Source: Rhodococcus yunnanensis NBRC 103083 (lineage in GTDB: Bacteria > Actinomycetota > Actinomycetes > Mycobacteriales > Mycobacteriaceae). From it: DNA of 64,000 bases. The position numbers and the translations under genes were made by a program. Positions 1-14,400 of the stretch are shown here, piece after piece; the stretch's first letter is position 1, and each line of letters begins with the position of its first letter. Under the pieces are notes generated by a model. That model saw nothing but the letters and a program-made list of their open reading frames with translations, had not been told where the DNA came from and searched no databases. The stretch lies in contig NZ_BCXH01000001.1 in the NCBI RefSeq assembly GCF_001895005.1, positions 372,001 through 436,000 of the forward strand, given 5' to 3'.

Positions 1-2459
1 CGGCAACACCCGCCGGTACCGGGCGGAGCCGAGAATCGAGCACGAGGTATCGGAATCCGATCGCGGGACTGCCGACATCGATTCGCTCCCCTGCAACGAG
101 GGGACCACCGACGCTGCCCTGAATCGTCGTCTCCGTCGGGCCGTAACCGTTGAACATCATGCGGCCCGGCGCCCAGCGAGCGACGAGTTCCGATGTGCAC
201 GCCTCACCGCCGACGGCCAACACCTCGACGTCCTGCAGACGATCGCCGTCGATCGATGCCAGCGCTGCGGGCGTCAGGAAGGCGTGTGTCACCGACGTAC
301 GTTCCAGCAGATCGGCGAGGTCGTCGCCGCCGAAGATGCCGGGCGGAACGATGACGAGCGTCGCTCCGACACCGAACGCCATGGTCAGCTCGTACACCGA
401 CGCGTCGAAGCTCGGCGAAGCGATGTGCGAAACGCGTGACGTCCGCTTCGGATGGAAGCGAAGAGTGACCTCGTCCTCCAGGTTCGCCATGCCGCGGTGG
501 CGCACTGCGACGCCCTTCGGTCGACCCGTCGATCCCGAGGTGTAGATGAGGTAGGCGGGGTTGTCCACCCGCAGCGTCGAGGTCCGGTCCGCGTCGGTCA
601 CCTCATCGGTCGGGTATCGCTCTGCGTCGGCGACGAACTCGTCATCGTCGACGACCAACCACGTGATCGTGTCGGGGAGCTGATCGCGGAAGGCCGCGAC
701 CGTCAACCCGATCGGCGAATGCGAGTCCTCGAGCATGTGTGCGATGCGATCCGCCGGGTAGTTCGGATCTACGGGCAGGAAGGCCGCACCGGACTTGGTG
801 ACCGCCCAGGTGGCGACGACCGACTCGATCGACCGCGGCATCGCGAGCGCGACGAAGGTCTCTGGACCTGTGCCGTAATCAATCAACATCCGTGCCATCC
901 GGGTCGAGACCGCGTCCAGTTCCCGATAGGTCAGCGACCTGTCCAGGTACTCGATGGCCGAACCGTCCGGATTCGCACGAACCGCGTTCGCCAGGATCTG
1001 CGGCCACGTCTGCGGATCACCGCCGTCGTCTCCCCGTGCGGGCGCGAACATCGGGCGCTCGTCGTCGGCGAGGATGTCGACGTCGCCCACCGGCGCGCCC
1101 GGGTGTGCGACGACTGCGCCGAGAACACGGACGAACCTTCTCGCGAACGACGACACCGTGGACGCGTCGAACAGCGCGGTGGCGTAGTCGAATGCCCCTT
1201 CGATCCCGGCGGGCGCACCCGACGCGTCGAATTTCTCGGACAACAGCAGCTGCAGATCCTGTTTCGCCACCGGCACATCGATGTCGACGCCTTCGACGAG
1301 CAGATTCGGCAGCTCCAAGCGGGCCTCGTCGTTGTTCTGGAACGACAGCGCGACCTGAGAGAGCGGCGAGTACGCAGTCGACCTCGTCGGGTTGAGGACC
1401 TCGACGACACGCTCGAACGGAATCTCGGTGTGCCCGAACGCTTCCAGATCCGCGTCGACGACGCGGCCGAGCAAGGATTCGAACGACTCGGCGCCGTCGA
1501 CGACCGTACGCAGCACGAGCGTGTTGACGAACATGCCGATGAGGTCGTCGAGTGCCGCCTCGCCTCGACCTGCGACCGGGGTCGTGATGGCGATGTCCTC
1601 GGTACCGCTGAGCCTCGCCAACGATGCCGCGAACGCGCCGTGCACGATCATGAACATCGTCGCGCTCCGCGTCCGAGCGAACTCCGCGACGCGGCGGTGG
1701 ATGTCGGCGTCGATGGTGAACTTCACTCTGCCGCCGCGGAAGTCCTGAGTGTTCGGTCGCGGTCGATCGGTCGGCAACGGAAGCAGATCGGGAAGCCCAC
1801 GCAGTGCGCCACGCCAGTAGTCGAGCTGGTGTGCGGAGATACTCGTCGCATCGGCCTCGTCGCCCAGCAGCTCTCGCTGCCACAGTGTGTAGTCCGCGTA
1901 CTGGATCTCGAGCGGCTCCCACGCAGGCGCTGCGTTCTGGGTGCGCGACGCGTATGCCACCATCACGTCCCGAGCCAGCGGCGCCATCGAGGCGCCGTCG
2001 GCGGCGATGTGATGGACGACGACGGCCAGCACGTGCACCGGCTCCTCCGACGAGGTGACACGAAGCAGTGCGAGCCTGATCGGGATCTCCGTCGCGACGT
2101 CGAACCCTGTTTCCGCGAACGTTGCGATGACATCTCGCAGGTCGCTCTCGTGGACCGGGGTGACGTCGATCGACGGCAGAACGTCCTCGGCGGAGTGGAT
2201 CGCCTGCTCGGGGCCTTCCTCGTTTGCCGGGAACGTCGTCCGAAGCGATTCGTGACGGTCGAGCAGGTCGGCGACCGCGGAGGTCAACGCCGTCAGGTCG
2301 AGTTCACCGGTGAGGCGAACGACCAGCGGGACGTTGTACGCGGGCGACGCGGGATCGAAGCGGTTGATGAACCACATCCGCTGTTGCGCCAGCGAGAGCG
2401 GGATACGTGTCGGGCGGTCGACGGCAGCCAGCACGGGTCGCGAGTCGGTCGAACCCGAT
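1..2459 (-). other. NRPS module 7 (C and partial A), unknown residue
   Basis: The C domain has an LCL-type start (LSLAQQRMWF) and HHIAADG near residue 7730. The A domain begins near 1080 and is cut by the window after its NGYGPTE motif. The pocket positions that can be read are D, A, Y, F, A, G, G, I, Q, which I cannot assign. The carrier, later modules and any release domain lie beyond position 1. Confidence 0.85.
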
Positions 2460-5400
2460 CCTGCGACACGGGCGGCGAGGGCGGCCACCGTGGGAGCTTC
2501 GAAGATCGCCCGGACGCCCACACTGCTGCCGGTCGCCGCGTTGATACGTGCGATGACCCGTGTCGCAGACAGGGAGTCTCCGCCTCGGTCGAAGAAACTG
2601 TCGAGTGCACCGACACGATCGACACCGAGTATCTCGGCGAACACGGCAGCGACGACTTCCTCGTCCGCCGACCTCGGCGCGACGTAATCGGCTGTCTCGG
2701 AACCGAACTCCGGTGCCGGGAGAGCCCGTCGATCGAGCTTTCCGACAGGAGTCAGCGGAATCTCGTCGAGTCGAACGATGATCGACGGCACCATGTGCCC
2801 CGGCAACCGATCTGCAGCATGAGCCGTCAGTTCCGATGTGTCGACCGACGACGCGCGATCGACGAGACGAACGTAGGCGACGAGCACGGTAGCGCCCGCG
2901 GGAGATTCGGCGCCGACGGTCGCTGCGAAGTCGACACTGGGATGAGCCGACAGGACAGCGTCGATCTCGCCGAGCTCGATGCGGAAACCACGAACCTTGA
3001 CCTGGAAATCACTTCGACCGACGTATTCGATGGTGCGATCCGGGGTCCACCGCACCACGTCGCCAGTCCGGTACATGCGTTCGCCCGGCTCGCCGAACGG
3101 GTTGGCCACGAACCGCTCCGACGTCAGTGCCGGTCGCTCGTGGTATCCGCGGGCCAGCCCGGCCCCTGCCAGATACAACTCGCCCCGAACTCCGATGGGA
3201 ACCGGTTGCATGCGCGCGTCGAGCACGACCTCGTGGACGGCCCGGATCGGTCCGCCGATGGTGAGCGCGGAATCAGCGTCGAGCGGATCGCTGATGTTGG
3301 ACATGATGGTCGTCTCGGTCGGTCCGTAGCCGTTGAAGAGCGTGCGTCCCGGAGCCCACGCCGCGATCAGTTCGGCGGGAACTGCCTCGCCTCCGACGAC
3401 GACGGTGTGGAAGCTCTCCAGCCCGAACGGATCCACCGAGGCGAGCGCCGCCGGGGTGATGAACCCGTGCGTGACGCCCTCGCTGGAGATGACCTCCTTC
3501 AGTTCGTCGCCGCCGTAGACACTCGGCGGGACGATGACCATGGTTGCGCCTGCACCGAACGCGAGAAGGTACTCGAGGATCGACGCATCGAAACTCGGCG
3601 ACGACACGTGCAGCGTCCTCGATTGCGGAGTCAGTGCATACCGGTCGATCTGCTCGGTCGCGAAGTTGTCGAGACCGCTGTGTGTGACGACGACGCCCTT
3701 GGGCAGACCCGTCGAGCCCGAGGTGTAGATCGCGTAGGCGGCGCTGTCCATGCGAACGCAGTCGACTCGTTCGTCGTCGCCGAGGCGCTCGGCCGACAGC
3801 GATGCCAACTCGGCCGAGGTCTGCTCGTCGTCGAGGACGATCCAGGATCCACCGCCCTCGAGAGTCCGCGGCAGTCCGTCCTGACTGCCTCGGACCGTGA
3901 TACCGAATCGGGCACCCGAGTCGCTCAGCATGTGATCGATCCGGTCCCGCGGATATCCGGGGTCGACCGGCACGAACGCAGCACCCGTCTTCGCGACGGC
4001 CCACACCGCGACGACCGATTCGATGGACCGGGCGAGACCGAGAGCCACGAACGATTCGGCGGACACTCCTCGGCGCAGCAACAACCGCGCCAGCTGCGTC
4101 GACCGTCGATCGAGTTCTCCGTAGCTGAGCGAGAAGTCCGCGAAGCGCAATGCCGTGTGCTCGGGATCCAGCGATGCAGCGTTCTCGAATATGTGCGCGA
4201 GCAACCGCGTCGAACCACCGCTCTCGCCGTACACCGGCGCGAGGTCGGCGTGCTCGGATTCGCTGAGCAGGCGGATCCCGGCCACCGGTCGGCGATCGTC
4301 GGACACGACCGCGTCGAGTACACGTTCGACGCGAGCGATGATCCGATCGACGGCCTCCTCGTCGAAGAGATCGGGCAGGTACTTCGCCTTGAGATGCAAG
4401 CGATCGTCGACCGAAGCCACCAGCGTCAGGGGGTAGTGCGCGGCGTCGGTTCCGAGTACATCGGCGACGCGCATCCCGGCGATGTCCGTCTCCTCGGACA
4501 ACCCCGCGCGGTCGACGGGGTACGACTCGAACACCGTGAGCGTGTCGAATGCGACGCCGGGTCCGGCCGCACGCGCAATGTCCGTCAGGCCCATGTAGTG
4601 GTGATCGAGCAGCGACGCTTGTTCGATCTGGATGCGATCGACGAGATCGCCCACGGGCTCGGCCGGGTCGAGACTGACGCGGACCGGCAGCGTGTTGATG
4701 AACAAGCCGATCATCGACTCGATGCCTGGTATCTCCGGCGGGCGGCCGGACACGGTGGCGCCGAAGACGACATCGGTGCGTCCGGTGAGTGCGGCCAGCA
4801 CGATGCCCCAGGCGCTCTGCACGATCGTGTTGAGTGTCGATCCGCGATGTGCGGCGATGTCGCGGAGTGCGCCCGTCGTGTCGCGAGAGAGCGAACGCGT
4901 CGTCTCGGCCGATGTCGTGGACAGCTGCCTTCCTCGGTCTGCGGTTACGAGCAACGTCGGCTCCTCGACGCCGGACAGAGCCCGAATCCATTGTGCCTTC
5001 GACACTTCGGCGTCCTGTCGGTGCATCCACGAGAGGTAGTCACGGTAGGCGGGCACGCGCGGCAGCATGGAATCGTCACCGGCCGTCGCGTACAGCGTCA
5101 ACAGTTCCTTGATCAACAGCGGCGTGGACCAACCGTCGAGCAGAATGTGGTGGTTGGTGAGCAGCAGACGCCACTCCCCCTCCGCCTTGGTGATCAGCGT
5201 GAAGCGAAGCAGCGGTGCGTGATCGAGCACGAACCGTCGTGCGCGATCCTCGGCCAGCACCGTCTCCAGCGCACCTTCTCGATCGGCGAATCCCCTGAGG
5301 TCGACCTGCGCCCACGGCACCTGAACGTTGGTTTGTACCACCTGGACGGACTCGCCGTTCGCGTTGTGCACGAATGCGGCGCGGAGATTGTCATGACGGT

Positions 5401-8400
5401 CCAGCAGTGTCTGCGCCGCCGCCTTCATCCGCTGCGCATCGACCTCACCGCGCAGTTCGAGGCCCAGCTGCACCATGTACGCGTCGACACCGGTGTCGAC
5501 CTCCTGGTCGACCTCACCCGCCAACCGCGCATGGAACAGCAGGCCGGACTGCAACGGCGACATCGACCAGACGTCGTAGAGAGCCGGGAAACGTTGTTCC
5601 AGTTCGGCGATCGTCGACTGATCGATGTCGACGAGTTCCAGATCGGACGGAGTGTAACCGCCCGCGCCGGATCCGGCTGCGTGGGTCGTGAGCGCGGTGA
5701 GTGCCTCGATCCAGAGTTCGATCAAGCGCTCGACCTCGATCGCCGACAGCACACCGGTCGGGAACGCGAACGTCGCACTCAGAACCGGACCGTCCGGTGT
5801 CGAATTGGTGACCGCGTTGATGTCGAGCAGTGCGGGTACCGGCATGTCGGGGTTCTGTGCATCTCCGAGCGCGGTGTCGGACACCGGAATCCAGCCGACG
5901 TCTGCCATGTCCTCGGTCGAACCGGTCGAGAAGCGTCCCAGGTAGTTGAAGCTGACCTGTGGACGAGCAAAGCCTCCGAGGGCGGCTCGCCCGTCCTCGG
6001 TCAGGTACCGGAGAAGGCCGTAGCCGATTCCGTGATCCGGAATCTCGAGCAGTTGTTCCTTGATCGACTTGATCGCATCACCCGCGGCGCCACCGGCAGC
6101 GAAGGCATCCGCGACGTCGATACCGTCGAGGTCGAGACGGACCGGGAAGATGGTGGTGAACCAGCCGACCGTCCGACCGAGGTCGGCTCCCGGAACGACG
6201 GCGTCCTCGCGGCCGTGGCCCTCGAGACTCACCAGCGCATCGTCCACGTGCGTTCCCTGCTCCCGGCGCCACGCGGTCAATGCCAACGCGAGTCCGGTCA
6301 GCAATCCGTCGTTGACGCTGCCGTGGAACACCTCGGGCACCGTGGTGAGCAGGTGCTCGGTGACCTCGACGGGAAGCGCCGTGCGGATCCGCTGGGCGGT
6401 CGCATCGACGTCGACTGCCGGATCGAGTGCTCTAGAACCGATCACCGGATCGGCTCCGGACAACGTGCGGGTCCACAGAGCCAGTTCGGCGGCACGCGCC
6501 GGAGCGACCTCGGCCAGTCCGGTGGCCCAGCGCCGCATGGACGTCCCCGTCTCGGCCAACTCGGGCTCGGTTCCCGCGGCGATCTGCGCCCATGCGGTGG
6601 CCAGGTCCGGAACCAGGATTCGCCAGGACACCCCGTCGATCACCAGGTGGTGTGCGACGATCAGCAGGCGTCCGGCCCCGGACTCGTCGCTGAACCACAC
6701 CATCTCGATCATGCGCCCTACGCCAGGATCGAGTCGATCGGCGGCGGCGTCGAGTTCACGTGCAGCGACCGCCGAGAAATCTTCGCCGACAACCGAATCC
6801 ACGGAGACTCGACGCAGTACCGATGTTGCGGTCACCGTACCTGCGGCGGCAACACTTTCGACCCAGACACCGTCTTCGTCGCGGTAGAGCTGGGCGCGCA
6901 GCATGTCGTGGTGATCGAGGACGGCCTGAACGGTCCGCTCGAGCACATCGGATTCGATCGACGGAGGAAGCTGCAGCAGCGCAGTCTGCGTGTAGCGGCC
7001 GAACTGCTCGCTGCGCTCGACCATCCACTGGACCACCGGTGTCAACGGCAGATCGCCGACGCCGCCGCCCTCGAGCTCCTCGAGCACGACGACGTCGCTT
7101 CCGAAACGTGCGACCTCGGCGAGTCCTGCCACGGTCTTGCGCTCGAACACGTCTCGCGGAGCGATGACGAGACCTGCGGCCTTGGCCCTGGACACCAGCT
7201 GGATCGACATGATGCTGTCCCCGCCGAGGGCGAAGAACGAATCGTCGACACCCACGGACCCGAGACCGAGAACCTCGGCGAACAGCGACGCGAGGGACTC
7301 CTCGACCGGAGTGGCAGGCGCACGGCTGTGGGTGACACGGGCCGCGAAATCCGGCGCAGGCAGGGCGCGTCGGTCGAGCTTGCCGTTCGCGGTCAACGGG
7401 AGTTCGTCCAACACCACCAGAGCCGCGGGAACCATGTACGCGGTCAACACCGTGCCCGCGAACGCCAGAACCTCGGTCGTGTCGACCGTTCGACCCGACT
7501 CCGGGACGACGTAGCCGACGAGTCGCTCGCCTGCGCCGTCGTCACGGACGGTCACCACCGACTGTGCGACACCGTCGGCCTGCAGCAACGCGGACTCGAT
7601 CTCGCCGAGTTCGATACGGAAGCCGTGCAATTGAATCTGAGAGTCGCTTCGACCCAGGTACTCGAGCTGCCCGCGGCGATTCCACCGCGCGGTATCGCCG
7701 GTGCGATACATCCGGGTGCCGTCGAGCGAATCCGGGTTCGCGACGAAGCGTGTCGACGTCAGAGCCATCCGGCCGAGGTACCCGCGCGAGAGCTGTGCCC
7801 CGGACACGTACATTTCGCCGGTGACACCGGGGGGAACGAGTCGGAGCCGATGGTCGCGCACCGAGACACCGAGGCCTGGGATCGCCTGACCGATGACACT
7901 GGCCGACGCTGCCGCCGCGAACTCGCGTGTCAACGGCAGGTAGCTGACGTGCACCGTGGTCTCGGTGATGCCGTACATGTTGACCAGCGTCGGCGAGTTC
8001 TCCGAATGGCGTGTGTACCAACGCTCCAACTGGGCAAGATCGAGCGCTTCGCCTCCGAAGATGACGTAGCGCAGTGCAAGAAGGCCTGATTCGTCGGCCG
8101 CGACACGGTCTGCCTCGGCGAACTGGTAGAAGGCTGTCGGCGTCTGATTGAGCACGGTGACGGACTGGGCGACGAGTAGTTCACGGAACAGTTCCGGCGA
8201 ACGGGCCGTGTAGTAGTCGACGACGACGAGTTTTCCGCCGTAGAGGAGCGGGCCCCACAGCTCCCACACCGAGAAGTCGAACGCGTAGGAGTGGAACATC
8301 GTCCACACATCGGTCTCGTCGAATCCGAATTTGTCGATCGTGTTCTCGAACAACGTCCCCACGGTTCGATGGGTGACCTGGACACCCTTGGGTCGACCGG

Positions 8401-11400
8401 TGCTTCCGGATGTGTAGATGACGTACGCGATGGTGTCCGCGGTCGGATCGCCACCTCGGTCTGCGCTGGTCAACATATCGGCAGGCAGCGCGTCGAGGGC
8501 AGCCATCGTGTCGGGATCGTCGACGAGAACGTGCGCGATCCCGCCGGCCGGAACTGCCGCACTGTCGGCGACAGTCGACACGACGCAGACCGGGCGCGCA
8601 TCCTCGAGCATGAAGGCGAGTCGGTCCGCTGGGTAGGTGACGTCGACCGGGAGGTATCCCCCGCCTGCCTTGAGCACTGCCAGAAGCACCACCGGTAGCT
8701 CGGCAGTACGCGGCATCGCCACTGCAACCAGTGTTTCCGGTCCTACACCCACCGAGACCAGATGACGCGCGAGCCGATTGGCCCTGGCCTCCAACTCGCT
8801 GTAGGTGTACGTGCGGTCGCCGTCCACCACGGCCGTCGATTGGGGGAACCGTGCCACCGCAGATTCGAAACGTTCGACGAGCGTCTCGGCGGACGCGGTG
8901 CGTCCCTCGTGGTTCCAGTCGATGTTCATCATCGTGCGCTCGGTGCGTCCGAGAATGTCGATGTCTCCGACGACCCCGTCAGGATCGACCGCGACAGCGT
9001 CGACGATCGAGACGAACCGGTCGGCGAAGGTCACGACGGTCGACTCGTCGAACAGGTCGGTCGCGTACGTGATCGCCGCGGACATCCCTGCGGGCAAGCC
9101 GTTTTCGTCGTACTCCTCGAATGCCGTCAGCTGCAGATCGAACTTGGCGACACCCGCGTCGAACTCGAGCGCGGTGACCTCCAGGCCTGGTAGCTCGAGG
9201 TGTGCACGCTCGTTGTTCTGGAACTCGAGCAGCACCTGGAACAGCGGCGAATGATCGGTCGACCGCGACGGAGCCAACTCGTCGACCAACTTCTCGAACG
9301 GCACATCGGTGTTGTCGAACGCCGCCAGATCGGCTGCACGAGTACGCGCAAGCAATTCCGTGAAACTCACGTGCGGCGACACCTCGGTGCGGAGCACCAA
9401 CGTTCCCACGAACATACCCACCAGAGCATCCAGCCCTGCCTCGCCACGACCGGCGATCGGCGTTCCGACCGCGATGTCCTCGGTGCCGCTGAGCCGTGCC
9501 ATCAACAACGCCCAGGCAGCGTGCACTGCCATGAACACGGTCGAATGCGCTTCTCGCGCAATGTCGACGAGCGCGCGGTGCGACGCCGGCGAGATCGTGA
9601 ACTTCACCGACGCGCCGCGCATGGACTGTTGCGGGGGGCGAGGTCGATCGACCGGCAACGGCAACAGATCCGGCAGATCCGCCAACTCCCGCGACCAGAA
9701 CCCCAACTGAGACGACACCACCGAACCCGGATCGTCCTCACTACCCAACAACTCACGCTGCCACACCGTGTAATCCGCATACTGCACCTCGAGCGGCTCC
9801 CAATACGGAGCATCACCATTGACCCGAGCCGAATACGCCACCATCACATCCGCCGCCAACGGCGCCATCGACGCACCATCGGCCGCAATATGATGCACCA
9901 CGATCGCCAACACGAACTCCGCGTCGGCAACCCGATACAACCCAGCCCGGAACGGCTTGTCCACCGTCACATCGAAACCACGCGACGCATCAGCAGCGAC
10001 ACGCTCGAACAGCTGTGATTCCTCCACGTCGACCGGCGCGAGCGTCACCACGGTCGATCCGGCGTCGTGGATGAACTGCCGCGGAGTGACGCCGTCGGAA
10101 GGGAAGGTCGTCCGCAGCGATTCGTGACGCGCGAGCACGTCCGCGATCGCCGCATTGAGCGAGTCGACGTCCACCGTGCCGGACAGCCGAACCGCCAACG
10201 GAATGTTGTACGCGGCCGACGTGGTGTCGAACTGGTTGATGAACCACATCCGCTGCTGCGCCTGTGACAACGGAACAACGGCGGGACGCTCCACTCGTAC
10301 CAGAGCAGGACGGGATCCGACAGACCTCTGCCCCACTGCCCGTGCAGCCAGCATCTCGACGGTCGGAGCCTCGAAGAGTGCCCGCACGCTGATGTCGGTG
10401 CCCAGTGCGCCGTTGACGCGAGCTGTCACGCGCGTCGCACTCAGGGAATCGCCGCCGAGATCGAAGAAGTTGTCGTCGAGACCGATGTCCTCGGTTCCGA
10501 GGACATCGGCGAACACACGCGCGATCGCAATCTCGGCATCGGATATCGGTTCACGGCGGTCGACGCCGCTGCGCAGGTCCGGCGCAGGCAGTGCCCTGCG
10601 GTCGAGTTTTCCTGCGGGAGTGAGCGGAATCGACTCCAGCACCACGAACGCCGACGGAATCATGTGCGCAGGCAGCGCAGATGCCACCTTGCTGCGCACA
10701 CCGTCGACATCGATCACCGCACCCGGCACCGGCATCACATACGACACCAACACCGTCGACCCCGACGGACCCTCCACACCCAACGTCGCCACGAACTCCA
10801 CACCCGGCACCGACGCGACCACCGCATCGATCTCACCCAACTCGATACGGAACCCACGCACCTTCACCTGAAAATCCGAACGACCCACGTACTCCAGCGC
10901 ACCGGAGACATTCCACCGCACCACATCACCCGTGCGATACATCCGCTCAGCCACACCGAACGGCGCCGCAACGAACCGCTCCGCCGTCAAACCCGCCCGA
11001 TCGTGATACCCACGAGCCAAGGCCGGGCCCGCGAGATACAACTCACCCGCAACACCTACCGGCACCGGCTGCAGCCGAGCGTCGAGAACGACGACGGCGG
11101 CACCGATGATCGGACTACCGATCGCTATCGGGGTGCCCGGGTTCATGGCAGTACTCAGAGTTGCGAACACCGTTGCTTCGGTGGGTCCGTACGCGTTGAA
11201 CATTCGGCGGCCGGGCGCCCAGCGCTCCACCAATTCCGGTCCGCATGCCTCGCCACCGGTCGCCACGACGCGCAACTCGTCGAGGCCGCTCGGGTCCACC
11301 GACGCCAACGCCGCTGGGGTCACGAATGCGTGCGTCACATGCTCCCGTGCCAGCAGCACGGCCAATTCTTCGCCGCCGTACACATCCGTGGGCGCGATGA

Positions 11401-14400
11401 TCATCGTCGCGCCTGCACCGAACGCATAGAGCAACTCGAGCACGCTGGCGTCGAAACTCGGTGACGCGAAGGCCAATACGCGAGATTCGGTCGTGACATC
11501 CAAACGGGTGCGTTCGTGTTCGGCGACGTGCACGAGTCCGCGGTGCGTGACCACGACGCCCTTCGGCACACCTGTCGACCCCGAGGTGTAGATCAAGTAC
11601 GCAGCGTCGTCCGGTCGAAGAACATCCGTGCGTTCCTCGGCCTCGATCGGAGTTCCCGGCAGGTCGCCGAGCGTCGCCGAGATGTCCTCGTCGTCGAGAG
11701 CGATCCACTCGACGGTGTCCGCGGCGTCGTCCAACACCGAACGGTGCCCGGAGAGGGTAATACCCGAGCTCACACCGGAGTCGGTGAGCATGTGCGCAAT
11801 ACGGTCCACGGGATACGACGGATCCACCGGCAGATAAGCACCTCCGGCCTTCGCCACCGCCCACACCGCGGTCACCGATGCCACCGAACGCGACAACGCC
11901 AAGGCCACGAACGAACCGACACCCACACCCCGAGAGATCAACAACCGCGCCAATCGAGACGACGCCGCGTCCAACTCTCCATAGGACACCGACACCGAGC
12001 CCGACACCAGCGCAGTCGCATCCACGCCCGCGATGTCGACAGCGGTCGACAAAATCTCCGGCAGCAACCGAACCTCGACGGATTCCTCACCCCGCACCGG
12101 CACCAACACCGCACGCTCGGATTCCGACAGCAGGTTCACACGGCCCATCAACAGATCAGGCGTTGTGGCAAATGCGTGCAGTACGCGGCCGATCCGACCG
12201 ACGATCGCCTCGACCGCATCGGATTCGAAGAGATCGGGGAGGTATTTGGCCTCGATGTGCAGCCGCTCGTCGACCATGGCCACGAGTGTCAACGGATACT
12301 GCGCGGTGTCGCTTCCGTCGAGAATGTTCGCCACACGCATTCCGACGATGTCCGTCTCGTCCGTCAGACCTGCCCGGTCCATGGGGTACGACTCGAACAC
12401 CGTCAACGTGTCGAACGCGACAACCGGGCCGACAGCGCGCTGAATCTCGGTCAACCCGAGATAGTGGTGATCGAGCAGATTCGCTTGCTCCCGCTGGAGG
12501 CGAGTGATGAAGTCACCCAGCGTTTCTCGCGGATCGATCGTCACGCGGACAGGCAGCGTGTTGATGAACAATCCGATCATCGACTCGATGTCGTTGATTT
12601 CCGGCGGACGACCCGAGACCGTTGCCCCGAACAGGACGTCGTCGCGTCCGGTCAGACCTGCGAGGACCGTACCCCATGCAGCTTGGACGAGCGTGTTGAC
12701 GGTGACGCCGTGCACGCGCGCGAACGCACGCAACCGATCGGTGTCCTCCTCCGTCATCGACGTCAGTTTCCGTGCGGCGAGGGTGGATTCCTGCCTGCGG
12801 CTCTCGATGGGTGTGAGGAGAGTCGGCTCGGCCAGGCCCGACAGCGCGCTCACCCATGCGTCCCGTGCAGCGACAGGATCCCGGCGAGCCATCCACGTCA
12901 GATAATCACGGTACGCGGGTACACGCGGCAGCACGGAGTCGTCGCCATCCGTCGCGTACAGGGTCAACAACTCGCGTACCAGGAGCGGTGTGGACCAGCC
13001 GTCGATGAGAATGTGATGGTTGGTCAGAACAAGTCGCCATTCGGAAGGCTGCACCGAGATCAGCATGAATCGAAGCAGCGGTGCCTGCGCCATGTTGAAT
13101 CGTCGTCCGCGGTCGGCGGCCATGATTCGGTCGAGCTCGACAGCGCGGTCCGCGTCGCCCAGATTCGTCAGGTCGAACGATTCCCAGGGCACCTCGACTC
13201 GCCGTTCGACGACCTGCACCGAGTCGCCGTCGATGTTGTGCACGAAGGCAGTGCGCAGGTTCGCGTGACGATCGATCAGTTTCTGTGCCGCCGCCCGGAA
13301 CCGAACCTCGTCGACGCTGCCGGTCAACGTCATGACCAACTGGACCAAATACGCATCGACCGCCTGATCGGACAGCTCGGCGTGGAACAGCAGTCCGGCC
13401 TGGAGCGGCGACATCGACCACACGTCGACGAGTTCCGGGTAGCGGCGTTCGACGTCGTCGATCGACGTCTGATCGAGCTGCACGAGATCCAGATCCGACG
13501 GTGTGAAACCGCCTGCACCCGGCCTTGATGCGTGTCGGGAGATCGCCGTGAGGGAGCGTGTCCACAGTCTCGTGAGTTCGACGACATCGTCACGATCGAG
13601 TACACCGACGGGGAATGCGAAAGTCGCCTTCAGCACTGCCCTACCGTCGTCGCCGGTTGCCGTGACGGCATTGATGTCCAGAACCGCCGCGACCGGCAGC
13701 TCCGGATTCTGCACGTCCCCGACGTCGTCGTCCTCGACCGGCAGCCAGCCGACATCACGCAGATTCTCCGGGATGCCTGCGCTGTACCGTCCGAGATAGT
13801 TGAAGCTGATCTGTGGGGCCGCGTACGCCGCGAGGCTGCTGCCCGATTCCTCGTCGAGATAGCGGAGAAGCCCGTACCCGATTCCGTGATCGGGAATGCC
13901 GAGCAAGCGCTCCTTGACCGACTTGATCAACGAACCTGCCGCGGCACCGCCGGACAGAGCGTCGTCGAGGTCGAGACCGGACACGTCGATCCGAATCGGG
14001 AAGATCGTGGTGAACCATCCGATGGTCCTCGCGAGGTCGGCGCCCGGCACGACCTGGTCCTCCCGGCCGTGTCCCTCGAGGCTGACGAGCGTGTCGGGAG
14101 CGTCGATGCCGCGATCACGCCGCCACGCCGCCACGGCGAGAGCCAGACCGGCCATGAGACCGTCGTTGACACTGCCGTGGAACGCCTCGGGAACCGTCGT
14201 CAGCACACTGTCGGTCACGTCTGCGGACAGTTCGACGTCGACCCGATCGACCGTGCTGTGCACGTCGATCGCCGGATCCAGAGGACGCGAACCGATGAGC
14301 GGATCGTGTCCGGCCAGGGTGCGCCGCCACAGATCGAGCTCGCCGCGGCGCTCGGCAGCCGCGTCGCGAAGACCGTGAGCCCAACGACGCATCGACGTGC

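Noticed and set aside
452-8089. Uninterrupted 2,545-codon plus-strand open frame
   Set aside because: It is in exact antisense codon register with the NRPS, is rich in Arg/Asp/His without any domain, and exists because GC-rich coding sequence on the minus strand avoids stops.
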